The notes: generated by a model not told the origin, from the letters alone. DNA of 64,000 bases from Rugamonas brunnea (GCF_014042345.1 NZ_JACEZT010000001.1:558001-622000), one strand, 5' to 3'; shown: positions 8,665 to 22,651, numbered from the stretch's first letter. Numbers and translations are program-made.

Positions 8665-9966
8665 CTACTTGCCGGCATCCTCATCGAGCTTGCGCAGGAA
8701 CGCCATCTTGTCGGCAATCTTGCTTTCCAGCCCGCGCGGCACGGGCTGATACCAGCCCGGTTCACCTATCCCATCCGGCAAATACGTCTCGCCGGCAGCA
8801 TACGCGTGCGGCTCGTCGTGGGCATAGCGGTACTCGTGACCGTAACCGAGTTCCTTCATCAGCTTGGTCGGCGCGTTGCGCAGGTGCACGGGCACTTCGC
8901 GCGACTTGTCCTTCTTCACGAACGCCATGGCCTGGTTGAACGCCATGTAGCCGGCGTTGCTCTTGGCCGCGATGGCCAGGTAGATCACAGCCTGTCCCAA
9001 CGCCAGTTCCCCTTCCGGCGAGCCGAGCCGCTCGAAGGTGGCGGCCGCGTCATTGGCCAACTGAATGGCGCGCGGATCGGCCAGGCCGATGTCTTCCCAC
9101 GCCATGCGCACGATGCGACGCGACAGGTATTTGGCATCCGCGCCGCCGTCGAGCATGCGGCACAACCAGTACAGGGCCGCGTCCGGATTGGAGCCGCGCA
9201 CGGATTTGTGCAGGGCCGAAATCTGGTCATAGAAATTGTCGCCGCCCTTGTCGAAACGGCGCGCGTTCAAGGTCAGCGCGTTCTGGATGAACTCGGGCGT
9301 GACAATGTTGGTGCGGGCCGCGTTGGCGGCCGTGCTGGTTTGTTCCAGCAGGTTGAGCAGGCGGCGCGCGTCGCCGTCCGCGTAACCGACGAGGGTGTCG
9401 ATGGCCGCGTCGTCGATCTGCAGGTGGGACAGCACTTTCTCGCGCGCCTTGGCCACCAGTTGTTTGAGTTCGTCCTCGTTGAGCGATTGCAGCACATACA
9501 CTTGCGAGCGCGACAGCAGTGCCGAGTTGACTTCGAACGAAGGGTTTTCCGTGGTCGCGCCGATCAGCGTGACGAGGCCCGATTCCGCATACGGCAGCAG
9601 CGCATCCTGCTGCGACTTGTTGAAGCGGTGAATCTCGTCAACGAAAAGGATGGTGTGCTTGCCCATGGCCAAGTGCTGCTCGGCCTGCTCCATGGCGGCG
9701 CGGATATCCTTCACACCCGAGAACACGGCGGACAGCGCGATGAACTGGCAATCGAAGGCGTTGGCCGTCAGCCGCGCCAGCGTGGTCTTGCCCACGCCGG
9801 GCGGCCCCCACAGGATCATCGAATGGGGCTGGCCCGATTCGAACGCGAGACGCAGCGGCTTGCCCGGCCCCAGCAAATGGCTTTGGCCGATCACTTCGTC
9901 CAGGGTCTTGGGCCGCAGCGCTTCCGCCAGCGGCTGGCGCGGTTCGTTGGAGAAAAGGTCTGCCAT
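8665..9966 (-). CDS. rarA: replication-associated recombination protein A (AAA+ ATPase)
   Basis: RarA/MgsA, a 433-residue clamp-loader-like AAA+ ATPase that acts at stalled replication forks with SSB. Walker A is GPPGVGKTT, Walker B is [16 protein letters not shown], and sensor 1 is [11 protein letters not shown]. The C-terminal half ([25 protein letters not shown] onward) is the family tetramerisation domain. ATG at 9966 gives MADLFSN. The frame is open 13 codons further without a better ribosome site. It is the third gene of ftsK-lolA-rarA; its usual downstream neighbour serS has been displaced by accessory genes. Confidence 0.96.
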   Translation of the reverse strand: MADLFSNEPRQPLAEALRPKTLDEVIGQSHLLGPGKPLRLAFESGQPHSMILWGPPGVGKTTLARLTANAFDCQFIALSAVFSGVKDIRAAMEQAEQHLAMGKHTILFVDEIHRFNKSQQDALLPYAESGLVTLIGATTENPSFEVNSALLSRSQVYVLQSLNEDELKQLVAKAREKVLSHLQIDDAAIDTLVGYADGDARRLLNLLEQTSTAANAARTNIVTPEFIQNALTLNARRFDKGGDNFYDQISALHKSVRGSNPDAALYWLCRMLDGGADAKYLSRRIVRMAWEDIGLADPRAIQLANDAAATFERLGSPEGELALGQAVIYLAIAAKSNAGYMAFNQAMAFVKKDKSREVPVHLRNAPTKLMKELGYGHEYRYAHDEPHAYAAGETYLPDGIGEPGWYQPVPRGLESKIADKMAFLRKLDEDAGK

Positions 9967-10038
9967 ACTCGTTTGCCGTATCAAAGGAAAAAGCGCCGCT
10001 GGCATTCGCCGCGGCGCATGTCGTCACGTCATCCAGCC

Positions 10039-10683
10039 TTAATTATTGAAGACGTCCGCGCCCTTGGGCATGACGAACTTAAAGCTCGTCGCATTTAAAG
10101 CGGGATTACGCTCGATCTTCTTGAACGCCAGCACGGAAGTCTGGCCGAACGTGTCCTTCAGCTCCATCGCTTCGGGCAAGCCGTTGCGCAGGCCGATGGT
10201 GATTTCCTCGAAACTCGTATCCTTGGCCTTCGGCACTGCCTTCAGCCATTCCACGCCATCCTTGCTGCCCGCTTCCGACAGGTTGAAATTCTTTTCCAGG
10301 TCGTTGCTGCCGAACAGGATGGCCGCCGGCGAGGAACCGAGCGCGTTGCCCAGCTTCTTGACAGTGACCTGGTTCAGGTCCTTGTCGAAAATGTAGAGCT
10401 GCTCGCCATCAGCCTGCAGCACCTGCTCGTACGGTTTCACGTACGTCCAGATGAACTTGCCAGGACGGGCGAACACGAAGGTGCCGGTGGACGAGGTGGA
10501 CGTCTTGGTGCCGCCGCTCTCCAGTTTCTTGACCTGGTGCTGGGTGAATTCGCCCTTGGCCGACTTGGTCGTGGCCACGAAGCTCTTGAACTGTTCCAGC
10601 GCGCTGGCATGGGCCGTGCCCGCCAGCAGCAGGCCACAGGCCAGTGCGGCCACCGTCCTGGCCAAGGTGTTGCTTTGTTTCAT
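10039..10683 (-). CDS. lolA: outer-membrane lipoprotein carrier protein LolA
   Basis: Periplasmic chaperone that carries lipoproteins from the LolCDE release complex to LolB; 214 residues. It has an N-terminal signal peptide ([26 protein letters not shown]) and the LolA fold with FTQHQVKK and [11 protein letters not shown]. The start MKQSN at 10683 is chosen because it begins a proper signal peptide; the frame extends nine codons upstream. It lies 23 bases after ftsK and 72 bases before rarA, so the three are probably one operon. Confidence 0.95.
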   Translation of the reverse strand: MKQSNTLARTVAALACGLLLAGTAHASALEQFKSFVATTKSAKGEFTQHQVKKLESGGTKTSTSSTGTFVFARPGKFIWTYVKPYEQVLQADGEQLYIFDKDLNQVTVKKLGNALGSSPAAILFGSNDLEKNFNLSEAGSKDGVEWLKAVPKAKDTSFEEITIGLRNGLPEAMELKDTFGQTSVLAFKKIERNPALNATSFKFVMPKGADVFNN

Positions 10684-10706
10684 ATCGTTTATCCCGATTA
10701 TCCTGT

Positions 10707-13061
10707 TCATTCCGCGCTGGCGGTCGGCGCCAGAATGTCGCGGTTGCCGTTCGACTGCATCGGCGACACCACGCCGCTCTGCTCCATCTGCTCCAGCAAG
10801 CGCGCCGCGCGATTGTAGCCGATGCGCAAGTGACGCTGCACCAGCGAAATGGACGCGCGGCGGTTCTTGAGCACCACCTGCACGGCCTGGTCGTACATCG
10901 GATCGGCCTCGCCGCCGCCCTCGCCGGCCGCAGCACCGTCCGCACCGCCCTCGCCTTCCAGCGTGCCGCCTTCCAGGATGCCGTCGATGTAATCGGGTTC
11001 GCCGGTCGCCTTCAGGTGCTTGACGACGCGGTGCACCTCGTCATCGGACACGAAGGCGCCGTGCACCCGCACGGGCAAGCCGGTACCGGGCGGCATGTAC
11101 AGCATGTCGCCCATACCCAGCAGGGTTTCCGCACCCATCTGGTCGAGAATGGTGCGCGAGTCGATCTTGGACGACACCTGGAACGCGATCCGGGTCGGAA
11201 TGTTGGCCTTGATCAGACCCGTGATCACATCCACAGATGGACGCTGCGTCGCCAGAATCAAGTGCAGGCCGGCCGCGCGCGCCTTCTGCGCGATACGGGC
11301 GATCAGTTCCTCCACCTTCTTGCCGACCACCATCATCAGGTCGGCCAGCTCGTCGATAATGATGACGATGGTGGGCAGTTTTTCCAGCGGTTCCGGCGAA
11401 TCCGGCGTCAGGCTGAACGGATTCGGGATGTGTTCCTCGCGCTTGCTCGCCTCCTCGATCTTGGCGTTGTAGCCGGCCAGGTTACGCACGCCCAGCTTGG
11501 ACATCAGCTTGTAGCGGCGCTCCATCTCGTTCACGGCCCAGTTCAGCGCGTGGCCGGCCTGGCGCATGTCCGTCACCACGGGTGCCAGCAGGTGCGGGAT
11601 GCCTTCGTAGACCGACATTTCCAGCATCTTCGGATCGATCAGGATCATGCGCACGTCAAGCGGATCGGACTTGTACAGCAGCGACAAAATGGTGGCGTTG
11701 ATGCCGACCGACTTACCGGAACCGGTGGTACCTGCCACCAGCAAGTGCGGCATCTTGGCCAGGTCAGCCACCACGGCCTTGCCGGCGATGTCCTTGCCCA
11801 GCGCCACGGTCAGGCTGGACGGGTTGTCGTTGTAGACCTTGGAGCCGACGATCTCGCTCAGGCGCACGATCTGGCGCTTGGGATTGGGCAACTCCAGCGC
11901 CATGTAGTTCTTGCCGGGGATGGTTTCCACCACGCGGATTGAGGTCAGCGACAGCGAACGGGCCAGGTCGCGCGCCAGGCCGACGATCTGGCTGCCCTTG
12001 ACGCCGGTGGCCGGTTCGATCTCGTAGCGCGTGACGACGGGGCCGGGATAGGCCGCCACCACCTTGGCTTCCACGCCGAAGTCCGAGAGCTTCTTCTCGA
12101 TCAGGCGGCTGGTGAATTCCAGCGTTTCCACGGCCACGGTTTCCTGCACCGGCGGCGGTTCGTCCAGCAGCGACAGCGGCGGCAGGTGGCTGCCATCGGC
12201 CAGATCCTGGAACAGGCTGGCCTGCTTTTCCTTCTCCACGCGCTCGGACTTGACCACCGTGACCACCTGCGGCTCGATCTTGACGGGCGGCGCGGCCACG
12301 TGTTTCTCCACGTGCTTGGCGCGCTCGCTGACCACCACCTCATCGCGCTTGACGGCCGCCACTTCGCCCTGGCGCCTATCCTCGCGGTACTGGTAGCGCT
12401 GGATGAACCAGTCGATGCCGGTCTCGATGCCGCCCCCGATGCGCTCGGCCACGGCCAGCCACGAGACCTGGAAGAACAGGCTGAAGCCCAGCCCGAACAA
12501 CAGCAACAGCAGCAAGGTGGCGCCCGTGAACCCCAGCGCCACGTGGGCCGAGTGGCCGATCAGTTGTCCCAGCACGCCACCGGGCGCGCGCGGCAATTCC
12601 ACCTTGAGCGACCACATGCGCAGATATTCGAGCCCCACGCTGCCCAAGAACAGCAGCACGAAGCCGACGATGCGGATGATGTACTCGTGCTGGTGCTCCG
12701 GTTCCGGCTCCTTTGACAGCACAAACTGCTGGGTCAGCCCGGTATAACCCTTCCACACGAGACGAAGAAGGCACAGGCACAGCCACCACGCGGAAAAACC
12801 GAAGATAAACAACAACAAATCAGCCAGCCAGGCGCCGGCCCGGCCACCCAGATTGTGTACCCGTGGCACCACACTGGCGTGCGACCAGCCCGGATCGCCC
12901 TTGGAATAACTGATCAGGATGAGCACGAAATACACGGCCAGCGCCGCCAGCGCGAGCCAGCGCGCCTCCGACAACAGGCGCACCAGCCGGTTGGGCAAAG
13001 GCTGACGTTCAGTCACATTGCGGGTGTAGCTGGATGGAGTCGAGGAGCTGGATTTCGTCAT
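10707..13061 (-). CDS. ftsK: DNA translocase FtsK
   Basis: Septal DNA pump that clears and resolves chromosomes at division; 784 residues, like the shorter betaproteobacterial FtsK. The N-terminus has about four membrane helices within residues 30-190. A short linker of charged residues follows, then the RecA-like motor with Walker [11 protein letters not shown] (about residue 447) and Walker [13 protein letters not shown], and a C-terminal gamma domain with the winged helix that reads KOPS sites ([25 protein letters not shown]). MTKSSSS at 13061 is taken as the start. It diverges from trxB, with a 271-base gap. Confidence 0.97.
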   Translation of the reverse strand: MTKSSSSTPSSYTRNVTERQPLPNRLVRLLSEARWLALAALAVYFVLILISYSKGDPGWSHASVVPRVHNLGGRAGAWLADLLLFIFGFSAWWLCLCLLRLVWKGYTGLTQQFVLSKEPEPEHQHEYIIRIVGFVLLFLGSVGLEYLRMWSLKVELPRAPGGVLGQLIGHSAHVALGFTGATLLLLLLFGLGFSLFFQVSWLAVAERIGGGIETGIDWFIQRYQYREDRRQGEVAAVKRDEVVVSERAKHVEKHVAAPPVKIEPQVVTVVKSERVEKEKQASLFQDLADGSHLPPLSLLDEPPPVQETVAVETLEFTSRLIEKKLSDFGVEAKVVAAYPGPVVTRYEIEPATGVKGSQIVGLARDLARSLSLTSIRVVETIPGKNYMALELPNPKRQIVRLSEIVGSKVYNDNPSSLTVALGKDIAGKAVVADLAKMPHLLVAGTTGSGKSVGINATILSLLYKSDPLDVRMILIDPKMLEMSVYEGIPHLLAPVVTDMRQAGHALNWAVNEMERRYKLMSKLGVRNLAGYNAKIEEASKREEHIPNPFSLTPDSPEPLEKLPTIVIIIDELADLMMVVGKKVEELIARIAQKARAAGLHLILATQRPSVDVITGLIKANIPTRIAFQVSSKIDSRTILDQMGAETLLGMGDMLYMPPGTGLPVRVHGAFVSDDEVHRVVKHLKATGEPDYIDGILEGGTLEGEGGADGAAAGEGGGEADPMYDQAVQVVLKNRRASISLVQRHLRIGYNRAARLLEQMEQSGVVSPMQSNGNRDILAPTASAE

Positions 13062-13106
13062 ACGTTCGGGGACAAGTACTACCGCCGGCGCTGGCACCGG
13101 CTAAAA

Positions 13107-13120
13107 AATATTGCAATATT
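13107..13120. promoter_or_regulatory. AT-rich palindrome upstream of ftsK
   Basis: AATATTGCAATATT is a perfect 14-bp palindrome, 46 bases before the ftsK start and overlapping a possible -10 (GATAAT/TAATAT on the minus strand). It may be an operator or simply the promoter's AT-rich core. Confidence 0.3.
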
Positions 13121-13181
13121 ATCGACCAAGAAACAGTCATCCCATCTATTCTAAGGCATACGGCCCCTGCCCGGCCCCCCT

Positions 13182-13213
13182 GATTCGTGCCGAATCGCCG
13201 CTTGGACTATAAT
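13182..13213 (+). promoter_or_regulatory. trxB promoter with an inverted repeat over the -35
   Basis: TATAAT at 13208-13213 is a perfect -10. The -35 region is occupied by the inverted repeat GATTCG-TGC-CGAATC (13182-13196), and no good -35 hexamer is visible. This suggests a regulator-dependent promoter. The leader to the trxB ATG would be about 113 bases. Confidence 0.45.
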
Positions 13214-13317
13214 CCTGCATTGCTTAACCGTGTGCAATAGCTGGCGCCCCTTCGCCGCCCTTGCTGTAGCGGAATTAGCCCCCAATTCGGATACGTTATC
13301 CATCGTCCAACCTCTGA

Positions 13318-14286
<969 letters not shown>

Positions 14287-14292
14287 GCGGCC

Positions 14293-14964
14293 ATGGCGCT
14301 GAAGGACTTCGCCGACCTCAAATCCCTGAGCAAGCAGCTCAAGGAGCAGGCCGAGGCGCGCGCCGTGGCCCAGGCCGAAGCGGCCAAGCAGGCCAAGGTG
14401 CAGGCGGTGGAAGCGAACCTGTTCCACGCCAGCGTCGGCGGCGTCAAGCGCCTGCCGGAGCAGAACCGGCTGGCGCCGGGCGCCCCCAAGGCGTCGGCCT
14501 TCACGCCGGCCGCCCCCGCCCGTCCCCGCACCCAGGCCGAGGACGATGCGGCCGTGCTGCGCGAAATGATGTCGGACCAGTTCGACGTCGAGCACTTGCT
14601 GGAGACGGAACCGACTGTCAGCTTCCTGCGCAACGGCGTGGGCCAGGACGTGATGCGCAAGCTGCGCAAGGGCCACTGGCCGGTGCAGGATGAGCTGGAC
14701 CTGCACGGCATGCGGCGCGACGCCGCGCGCGACGCGATCGGCGCCTTCCTGGCGCAAGCCAAGCGGCGCAATGCGCGCTGCGTGGCCGTCATCTACGGCA
14801 AGGGCTACGGCTCCGTCAACGGCGAACCCGTGCTGCGCTCCATGGTGCACAGCTGGCTGGAACAGAAAGAGGAAGTGATCGCCTTCTGCGCCGCCCGTCC
14901 GCTGGACGGCGGTGAAGGCGCGCTGATGGTGCTGCTGCGCGCCGCGCTGCAAACGCCGCGCTGA
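14293..14964 (+). CDS. smrA: Smr-domain protein (putative DNA endonuclease)
   Basis: A 223-residue cytoplasmic protein. The N-terminal 60 residues are Lys/Ala/Gln-rich and probably coiled. The C-terminal Smr domain (about 135-223) has LDLHGMRRDAARDAIGAFL and the HGKG-like IYGKGYGSVNGEPVLR, features of the MutS2-related Smr nuclease fold. E. coli homologues SmrA/YdaL and SmrB are a DNA nickase and a ribosome-rescue nuclease respectively, so DNA or RNA as target is open. It follows trxB after six bases with no separate promoter visible. Confidence 0.85.
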   Translation: MALKDFADLKSLSKQLKEQAEARAVAQAEAAKQAKVQAVEANLFHASVGGVKRLPEQNRLAPGAPKASAFTPAAPARPRTQAEDDAAVLREMMSDQFDVEHLLETEPTVSFLRNGVGQDVMRKLRKGHWPVQDELDLHGMRRDAARDAIGAFLAQAKRRNARCVAVIYGKGYGSVNGEPVLRSMVHSWLEQKEEVIAFCAARPLDGGEGALMVLLRAALQTPR

Positions 14965-15055
14965 CCACCCGCCAACCACCGCAAATCCTGCCCCACGACT
15001 GGCTGGCGCGTGTTAACCTACGCGCACCGGCCACTCCGTCTATTCTTTCGCCAGC

Positions 15056-15679
15056 ATGAAGCATATCCCGCACGTATCCCTCATCACCGTCATCGAAATC
15101 GTGGCGATCCTGGTGGGAGCGATGTCGGGCTTCGTGGAGGCGCGCCGCAAGCGCATGGACCTGGTGGGCGTGTTCACGGTGGCCTTCATCACGGCCTTCG
15201 GCGGCGGCACGCTGCGCGACATCCTGCTCGACGTCCGTCCGCTGTTCTGGGTCGCCCACCAGGGTTACGCCATCCTGATCTTCGTGCTGGCCCTGGTGGC
15301 CACGCCGCTGGTGCGCACCATCCGCCAGATCGTTTCGGAACGCATCATCGTGGTGGCCGACGCCATCGGCCTGGGGCTGTTCGCCGTGGCCGGCGTGTCG
15401 CAGGCGCAGGCGGCTGACATGCCCGTGTTCATCGCGGCCATGATGGGGGTGATTACGGGGATATTCGGCGGGGTGCTGCGCGACATCGTCTGCAACGAGG
15501 TGCCGATGGTGTTCCGCGACGGGAAACCGTACGCGATCTGCGCCTTCTTCGGCGCCTGGCTCTACATCGGGCTGCAGCACACGCAGGTGTCGAACGACTT
15601 CGCGCTGTGGTTCAGCGCCACCTTCATCACGCTATTGCGGCTGCTGACGTGGAAGTTCGACATGCGGATCAACAGGTAG
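15056..15679 (+). CDS. TRIC-type cation channel family protein (UPF0126, YicG-like)
   Basis: A 207-residue integral membrane protein with about seven hydrophobic helices. Two internal repeats carry the family signature GGGTLRDIL and GGVLRDIVCNEVP, in which paired glycines line the pore. Bacterial members are trimeric monovalent cation channels. No strong ribosome site precedes the ATG at 15056; the frame begins MKHIPHVSLITVIEIVAI, directly entering helix 1. It is convergent with glnB. Confidence 0.85.
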   Translation: MKHIPHVSLITVIEIVAILVGAMSGFVEARRKRMDLVGVFTVAFITAFGGGTLRDILLDVRPLFWVAHQGYAILIFVLALVATPLVRTIRQIVSERIIVVADAIGLGLFAVAGVSQAQAADMPVFIAAMMGVITGIFGGVLRDIVCNEVPMVFRDGKPYAICAFFGAWLYIGLQHTQVSNDFALWFSATFITLLRLLTWKFDMRINR

Positions 15680-15699
15680 CACCGCGCTGACGCGGATGC

Positions 15700-15721
15700 G
15701 CATCCCCGCGCGCGGGGATGC
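15700..15721. terminator. GC-rich palindrome between convergent genes
   Basis: A perfect 22-bp palindrome with 11-bp arms (GCATCCCCGCG and its complement) lies 20 bases after the TRIC-family stop and 19 bases beyond the glnB stop. It can act as a shared 3' hairpin, although there is no T-run on either side. Confidence 0.5.
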
Positions 15722-15739
15722 CAGCGCATGTGGCAGAAC

Positions 15740-18394
<2,655 letters not shown>

Positions 18395-18575
18395 CTGCGT
18401 CTTTCTCACCTGCCGGGCGCGCACCCGGCGGTGACGGAATATTGTGCGTAGGATGCCACACTGGTCAGTGCAAACATGATGAGCGGGCAACAAAAAAGTA
18501 TTATCGCACGGGGATCATTTCTTCTCCCGCCGAGGTGGCACGGACACAGGACAGGACTAACCAGGCATCGGTACG

Positions 18576-19706
18576 CTAGGCGGGGTCGTCCTGTTTGAAC
18601 GGCGACCGGCTTTCCAGGCTATCGGCGTAGCATTCGATCGCCACGGTCTCCCGGTCGAGGAAATCGGCAATCGCATCCGCAAAGGACTGATTGGCAATCC
18701 AGTGCGCCGACCAGGTCTTGATCGGCGTAAGGCCGCGGGCCATTTTATGCTCCCCCTGCGCGCCGCCTTCGAAGCGCTGGAAGCCATGGTCGATGCAATA
18801 CTTGATCGACTGGAAATAGCACGTTTCGAAATGCAGACCGGACACGAATTCCGTGCTGCCCCAGTATCGGCCGTAGACAGTGTCGCCGCCAACGAGGTTG
18901 AGGGCGGTCGCGATTGGCCTGCCGTCTTTCGACGCGAGAACGATCAGCATGTCGTCCGGCGCGTCCCGGAGGATGCGTTCAAAGAACTGGAACGTGAGAT
19001 ACGGACTGGAGAAATGCGCCTCGTACGTGCGCGCGTAGCATTCGTAAAAGAAGCGCAGCACGTCAGTGGAAATGTGGGCTCCACGCAGATGTTCGAACGT
19101 CACGCCGGCTTCGGCGACGCGACGGCTGTCCTGCCGCAGCTTCTTTCGCTTCTCATGTTTCAGCGATCCCAGAAAATCGTCGACAGATTCAAAACCCTGG
19201 TTCGACCAGTGGAACTGAACGCCTTCACGTATCAGGTATCCCGCTTCGACCAAAGCGGCCTTGCTGGCGTCATCAGGATAAAGAACGTGCAGCGAAGAGA
19301 CGTCCATCTCCTTGGCGACCTGGATGGCGGCCCTCGCCAGCGTCTCGCGATGCGCGGGGGTCTGGCCCAGCAGGCGTGCGCCCGTCACCGGGGTAAAAGG
19401 TATAGATGACAGCAGCTTCGGGTAGTAACGCATCCCATGCCGATGAAATGCTTCCGCCCATCCGTGGTCGAACACATACTCACCCCTTGAGTGGCTCTTG
19501 AGATAGAGCAGCATGCCTCCGACCAGGCGGGCGTCTTCACGCAGCACCAGGAAATGCGGCGTCCAGCCGGTCTTGGGCGAGGCACAACCGGTATCGTGCA
19601 ACGCTTGGATGAATTCGTACTTGGTCGTTGGATTGCTGCCCGCAAGCAGATTCCAACCAGCCGCATCGGACGCATCCAGGAAATTGACAAGGGAGATTTC
19701 AAACAC
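18576..19706 (-). CDS. FemAB-like / GNAT acyltransferase (PF04339-type)
   Basis: A 376-residue protein of the family called peptidogalycan biosynthesis/recognition or FemAB_like, a double GNAT fold. Recognisable stretches are YEFIQALHDTGCASPKTGWTPH at the N-terminus, VQFHWSNQGFESVDDFL, the basic LKHEKRKKLRQD, and the C-terminal YYFQ-like CYFQSIKYCIDHGFQRFEGGAQGEHK. Members are predicted to transfer an acyl or aminoacyl group, but no substrate is established. The start codon is GTG at 19706. It heads a lower-GC segment that also holds an amidase and an AraC regulator; the 83-base gap and same strand suggest co-transcription with the amidase. Confidence 0.8.
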   Translation of the reverse strand: MFEISLVNFLDASDAAGWNLLAGSNPTTKYEFIQALHDTGCASPKTGWTPHFLVLREDARLVGGMLLYLKSHSRGEYVFDHGWAEAFHRHGMRYYPKLLSSIPFTPVTGARLLGQTPAHRETLARAAIQVAKEMDVSSLHVLYPDDASKAALVEAGYLIREGVQFHWSNQGFESVDDFLGSLKHEKRKKLRQDSRRVAEAGVTFEHLRGAHISTDVLRFFYECYARTYEAHFSSPYLTFQFFERILRDAPDDMLIVLASKDGRPIATALNLVGGDTVYGRYWGSTEFVSGLHFETCYFQSIKYCIDHGFQRFEGGAQGEHKMARGLTPIKTWSAHWIANQSFADAIADFLDRETVAIECYADSLESRSPFKQDDPA

Positions 19707-19789
19707 CTGACGGGGCCTCGGGAAACAGTATCGAGCTAAATACTAACTGAAACGCCGAGGCCGCGTTGGGTGCACGAGCATCACCCCAT

Positions 19790-21199
19790 TCAGTTCAGTA
19801 CACTTTCAATGCACTTGGCCGCCTCAAACAATTTTGCTTCGGCGCCAGGGGCACAGAGCACGGAAATACTGGGTGGAAGGCCCGTCGCAGGGTCCCGGAA
19901 TTTCCAGGCCGGTATCGCGATGGATGGCAGGTCCAGGTAGTTGCCCATGGTATGACCGGTAAACAGACCGTTGATGCCGGGCTTGAGCGACAAGCGGTTC
20001 ATCTCACCATGTCGCGGCGCGAGCAGCCCCAGGGTCGGCAGCACCAGTATCCCGTCTTCACCCAACAGGGATTGGTAATGCGCCCTGGCCTCGTCAAATT
20101 GTCTGGCCACCGCCTGAACCTGCTTCCGGCTCCGTGGCTTCATGAATGGCGCAATCAGGAGCCACATCAACAGCCCCCGGTCGATCGTCGGCTTGCCCCG
20201 CAGCTGCGCCACCAACTCGTTGAGCAAGGAGAATCGCCGGCCTGGTGGATGGGACAGCATGTCCAACCATTGATGGTGGAAGTCATCCAGAATCAGCTTG
20301 GGAATTTTCAGGTACAGGCTGCCGATGTCGGTAAACGCCCGGCGCTCTTCAGTGAAGCTTTGCTCAAGCAATGCGGTTCTGGCGGCGCTCAGCGCGTCGG
20401 AGATGCATCCCTGCTGCACACGCAAAGGAAAACCGTGGGGCGTGATCAATCGGCCACCTGTGCGTGCAGGTTCAGCGACCGGATGGTCGGTGATGACGTT
20501 ATAGACGAGCTGGGCGTCGCGCACGCTGCGCGTCAGCGGGCCGATGCCGAGCCAGGTGCGCGTGTTCCCGGTCACGACCGGCCAGGTCCCGGTCTTGTCG
20601 ACGCCACCTGAATGGGGCTTGAAGCCGACGACGCCGCAGAATGCCGCCGGGATGCGGATGGAGCCCAGGATGTCAGACCCCACCCCGAAAGCCGAGGCAC
20701 CTGAACCGACGAGCGCGCCCTCGCCCCCACTCGACCCGCCGGCGACCCGATCCACATCCAGCGGATTATTCGTGCGTCCAAACCGGAGATTGGTGGACTC
20801 CCCCGTCATCGCGAATTCCGGGATATTGCTGCGCGCGATGATCACCGCGCCGGCCTGCCGCAAACGACGGACGACTTCCGCATCCTGCAGGTGGTGTTCC
20901 GGTTGCATCCGCATCGAGCCAGCGGTCACGTCTTGCCCCGCCATGCAAAACGTCTCCTTGACGGAACAGGGCAGACCGAACAACGGGAGATCCTTGTTGC
21001 CATGGCGGTCCAGCTCGCGGGCTTCCGCCAGCGCCTGCTCGGTGAAGATGTGCGTGGCGCCGTTGATCTTCCCTTGCGTCCGGGCGAGACGTTCCAGGTG
21101 TTGCCGAACCACCTGCTCGGCGGACAATGTCCCTAGTCGCATGGCAGATAAGAGGCTGGTAGCGTCGGGGTTGCTAAGATTGAAATTGTTTTGGCCCAT
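19790..21199 (-). CDS. amidase-signature enzyme
   Basis: A 469-residue member of the amidase signature family, which hydrolyses amides via a Ser-cisSer-Lys triad. The Lys is in CSVKETFCMAG. The cis-Ser and its loop are in GGSSGGEGALVGSG, and the nucleophile is in VGSDILGSIRIPAAFCG (consensus GSDxxGSxR). Length and pattern resemble fatty-acid-amide-hydrolase-like and AmiC-type amidases rather than GatA; no gatB/gatC is nearby. It is divergent from an AraC-type regulator. Its base composition is visibly less GC-rich than nadE on one side and the POT transporter on the other. Confidence 0.9.
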   Translation of the reverse strand: MGQNNFNLSNPDATSLLSAMRLGTLSAEQVVRQHLERLARTQGKINGATHIFTEQALAEARELDRHGNKDLPLFGLPCSVKETFCMAGQDVTAGSMRMQPEHHLQDAEVVRRLRQAGAVIIARSNIPEFAMTGESTNLRFGRTNNPLDVDRVAGGSSGGEGALVGSGASAFGVGSDILGSIRIPAAFCGVVGFKPHSGGVDKTGTWPVVTGNTRTWLGIGPLTRSVRDAQLVYNVITDHPVAEPARTGGRLITPHGFPLRVQQGCISDALSAARTALLEQSFTEERRAFTDIGSLYLKIPKLILDDFHHQWLDMLSHPPGRRFSLLNELVAQLRGKPTIDRGLLMWLLIAPFMKPRSRKQVQAVARQFDEARAHYQSLLGEDGILVLPTLGLLAPRHGEMNRLSLKPGINGLFTGHTMGNYLDLPSIAIPAWKFRDPATGLPPSISVLCAPGAEAKLFEAAKCIESVLN

Positions 21200-21309
21200 G
21201 GTCGTCTTCGTATAATTGGTCTCTCAGCGCACGGCGCGCCGCCTGGCCGCGCTATTATGCAGAAATGACGATGTGAAAGTCTTAACCAAATTCCTACAAA
21301 GTTGAGAAA

Positions 21310-22347
21310 TTGCGCAATCAGGAGACAAGTCAGCCCAAGGGGCGGGTCAGCGTGGAGACGGTACTGCCGCTGCTCAATTATTTGCGAACCAATGGCGGTC
21401 CGGCGGCGAGCACGCTGTCTGGCAGCCTGGCACTGCGGCTGGGACAGTCCCGGGAGATTACTTGCGATGCCTGGCTGGATTTGTATGAACAGGCTATCGC
21501 CGTAACCGGTGACCTTGCACTGCCACTTCACGTCGGCGCCAGCATTCAGCCCAGCGATTACAGCATACTGGGATTCGCCGCCATGAGCTGCCCTACCCTC
21601 GGCGACGCCATCGGCATCATGCGGCGTTACGAGCGGTTGGTACAGGACGTGAATGCGACCGAACTGGTCATCCGTGGGCAGAATGCGGAGTTGCAATGGC
21701 TCCCCTACCTCGGCCCCATTGCGCCGATCTTCATGCAGTTGGCGCTGGCATCATGGGCGACACTCGGACGGGGACTGACTGGCGATCAATGCATGCCCTT
21801 TGAAGCGCACTTCACTTTCCCCCAGCCGGCCAACACCGACGCCTACGTCAAGGTGTTCGGCCGGCCCGCCAGGTTCCAGCAAGCAGCGACCAAGCTCGTG
21901 TTCGACCGTGATTTCCTCGATCGCCCAACGATATTCGGGGATGCGCAAACGAACCAACTACTCGTGCAAAAGGCTGAAGAACAATTGCTTCATGTGACTG
22001 AAAGCGACTTCGTGCATCGTGTGCGCCAGCGGATTTCGGCAAATCTGGCCACTGGCGCATTCGGCGTTGAAGCCATCGCGCAAGAGCTGGCGATCTCGAC
22101 ACGCAGACTACAGCAACTGCTGGCCAGTGACGGCAGCAGTTTTCGTAAGCTCATGCAAGACATCCAATGCCAGCATGCCAAGGCCTACCTCGCCGACCCA
22201 AGCCGGACTCTCCTGGAAATTGCGCACCTGGTCGGGTATGCCGAGCAAAGCCCGTTTCAGCATGCGTTCAAGCTCTGGACCGGCATGACGCCCGGCGACT
22301 ACCGGCGAACCGTCAGTGCGGCGCTGTCAGGCGCAGCGGATCGCTGA
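21310..22347 (+). CDS. AraC-family regulator (PF12625-type N-terminal domain)
   Basis: A regulator of up to 345 residues. The N-terminal domain (ALRLGQSREITCDAWLDLYEQA onward) is the arabinose-binding-like type; the C-terminal double helix-turn-helix includes LAISTRRLQQLLASDG and IAHLVGYAEQSPFQHAFKLWTGMTPGDYR. The start is uncertain: TTG at 21310 has only a weak ribosome site, while GTG at 21352 follows AAGGGGCGGG and would remove 14 residues. It faces the amidase gene across a 110-base AT-richer gap and probably controls it. Its 3' end overlaps the convergent DUF5335 gene by 35 bases. Confidence 0.88.
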   Translation: MRNQETSQPKGRVSVETVLPLLNYLRTNGGPAASTLSGSLALRLGQSREITCDAWLDLYEQAIAVTGDLALPLHVGASIQPSDYSILGFAAMSCPTLGDAIGIMRRYERLVQDVNATELVIRGQNAELQWLPYLGPIAPIFMQLALASWATLGRGLTGDQCMPFEAHFTFPQPANTDAYVKVFGRPARFQQAATKLVFDRDFLDRPTIFGDAQTNQLLVQKAEEQLLHVTESDFVHRVRQRISANLATGAFGVEAIAQELAISTRRLQQLLASDGSSFRKLMQDIQCQHAKAYLADPSRTLLEIAHLVGYAEQSPFQHAFKLWTGMTPGDYRRTVSAALSGAADR

Positions 22348-22651
22348 GCTTGAGGATGTGGCGGTAGTCGTCGCCGTCCACCACTTCCATGCTGCTCACC
22401 TGCCCCAGTTCGATATCGACAAACACCGTGCGCGGCGAGCGGATCAGGTGGTTCAAGCCTTCCACCATCACGCTGAGGATATCGTCACGCGGCTCGTACG
22501 TCAGGCCCAGCAGCGGTATCCACTCCTGCTCCACCTGGCTGCCCAGCGACAGTGCCTCGACGTCGATTTCCACGCTCTTGCCTTCCAGTTCCTTGGATAC
22601 GCGGTCGAAATAGCTGTGCCATTCCGCCTTATCGATTTTTGCGACCGTCAT
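22313..22651 (-). CDS. DUF5335 family protein
   Basis: A 112-residue acidic protein matching DUF5335: KIDKAEWHSYFDRVSKELEGK, then SLGSQVEQEWIPLLGLTYEPRDD and a C-terminal VVDGDDYRHILKL. No biochemical function is established for this family; it has no signal peptide or membrane segment. GGAGGCGGGAA before the ATG is a strong ribosome site, arguing that it is translated. The last 35 bases overlap the end of the convergent AraC-type gene. Confidence 0.8.
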   Translation of the reverse strand: MTVAKIDKAEWHSYFDRVSKELEGKSVEIDVEALSLGSQVEQEWIPLLGLTYEPRDDILSVMVEGLNHLIRSPRTVFVDIELGQVSSMEVVDGDDYRHILKLSDPLRLTAPH

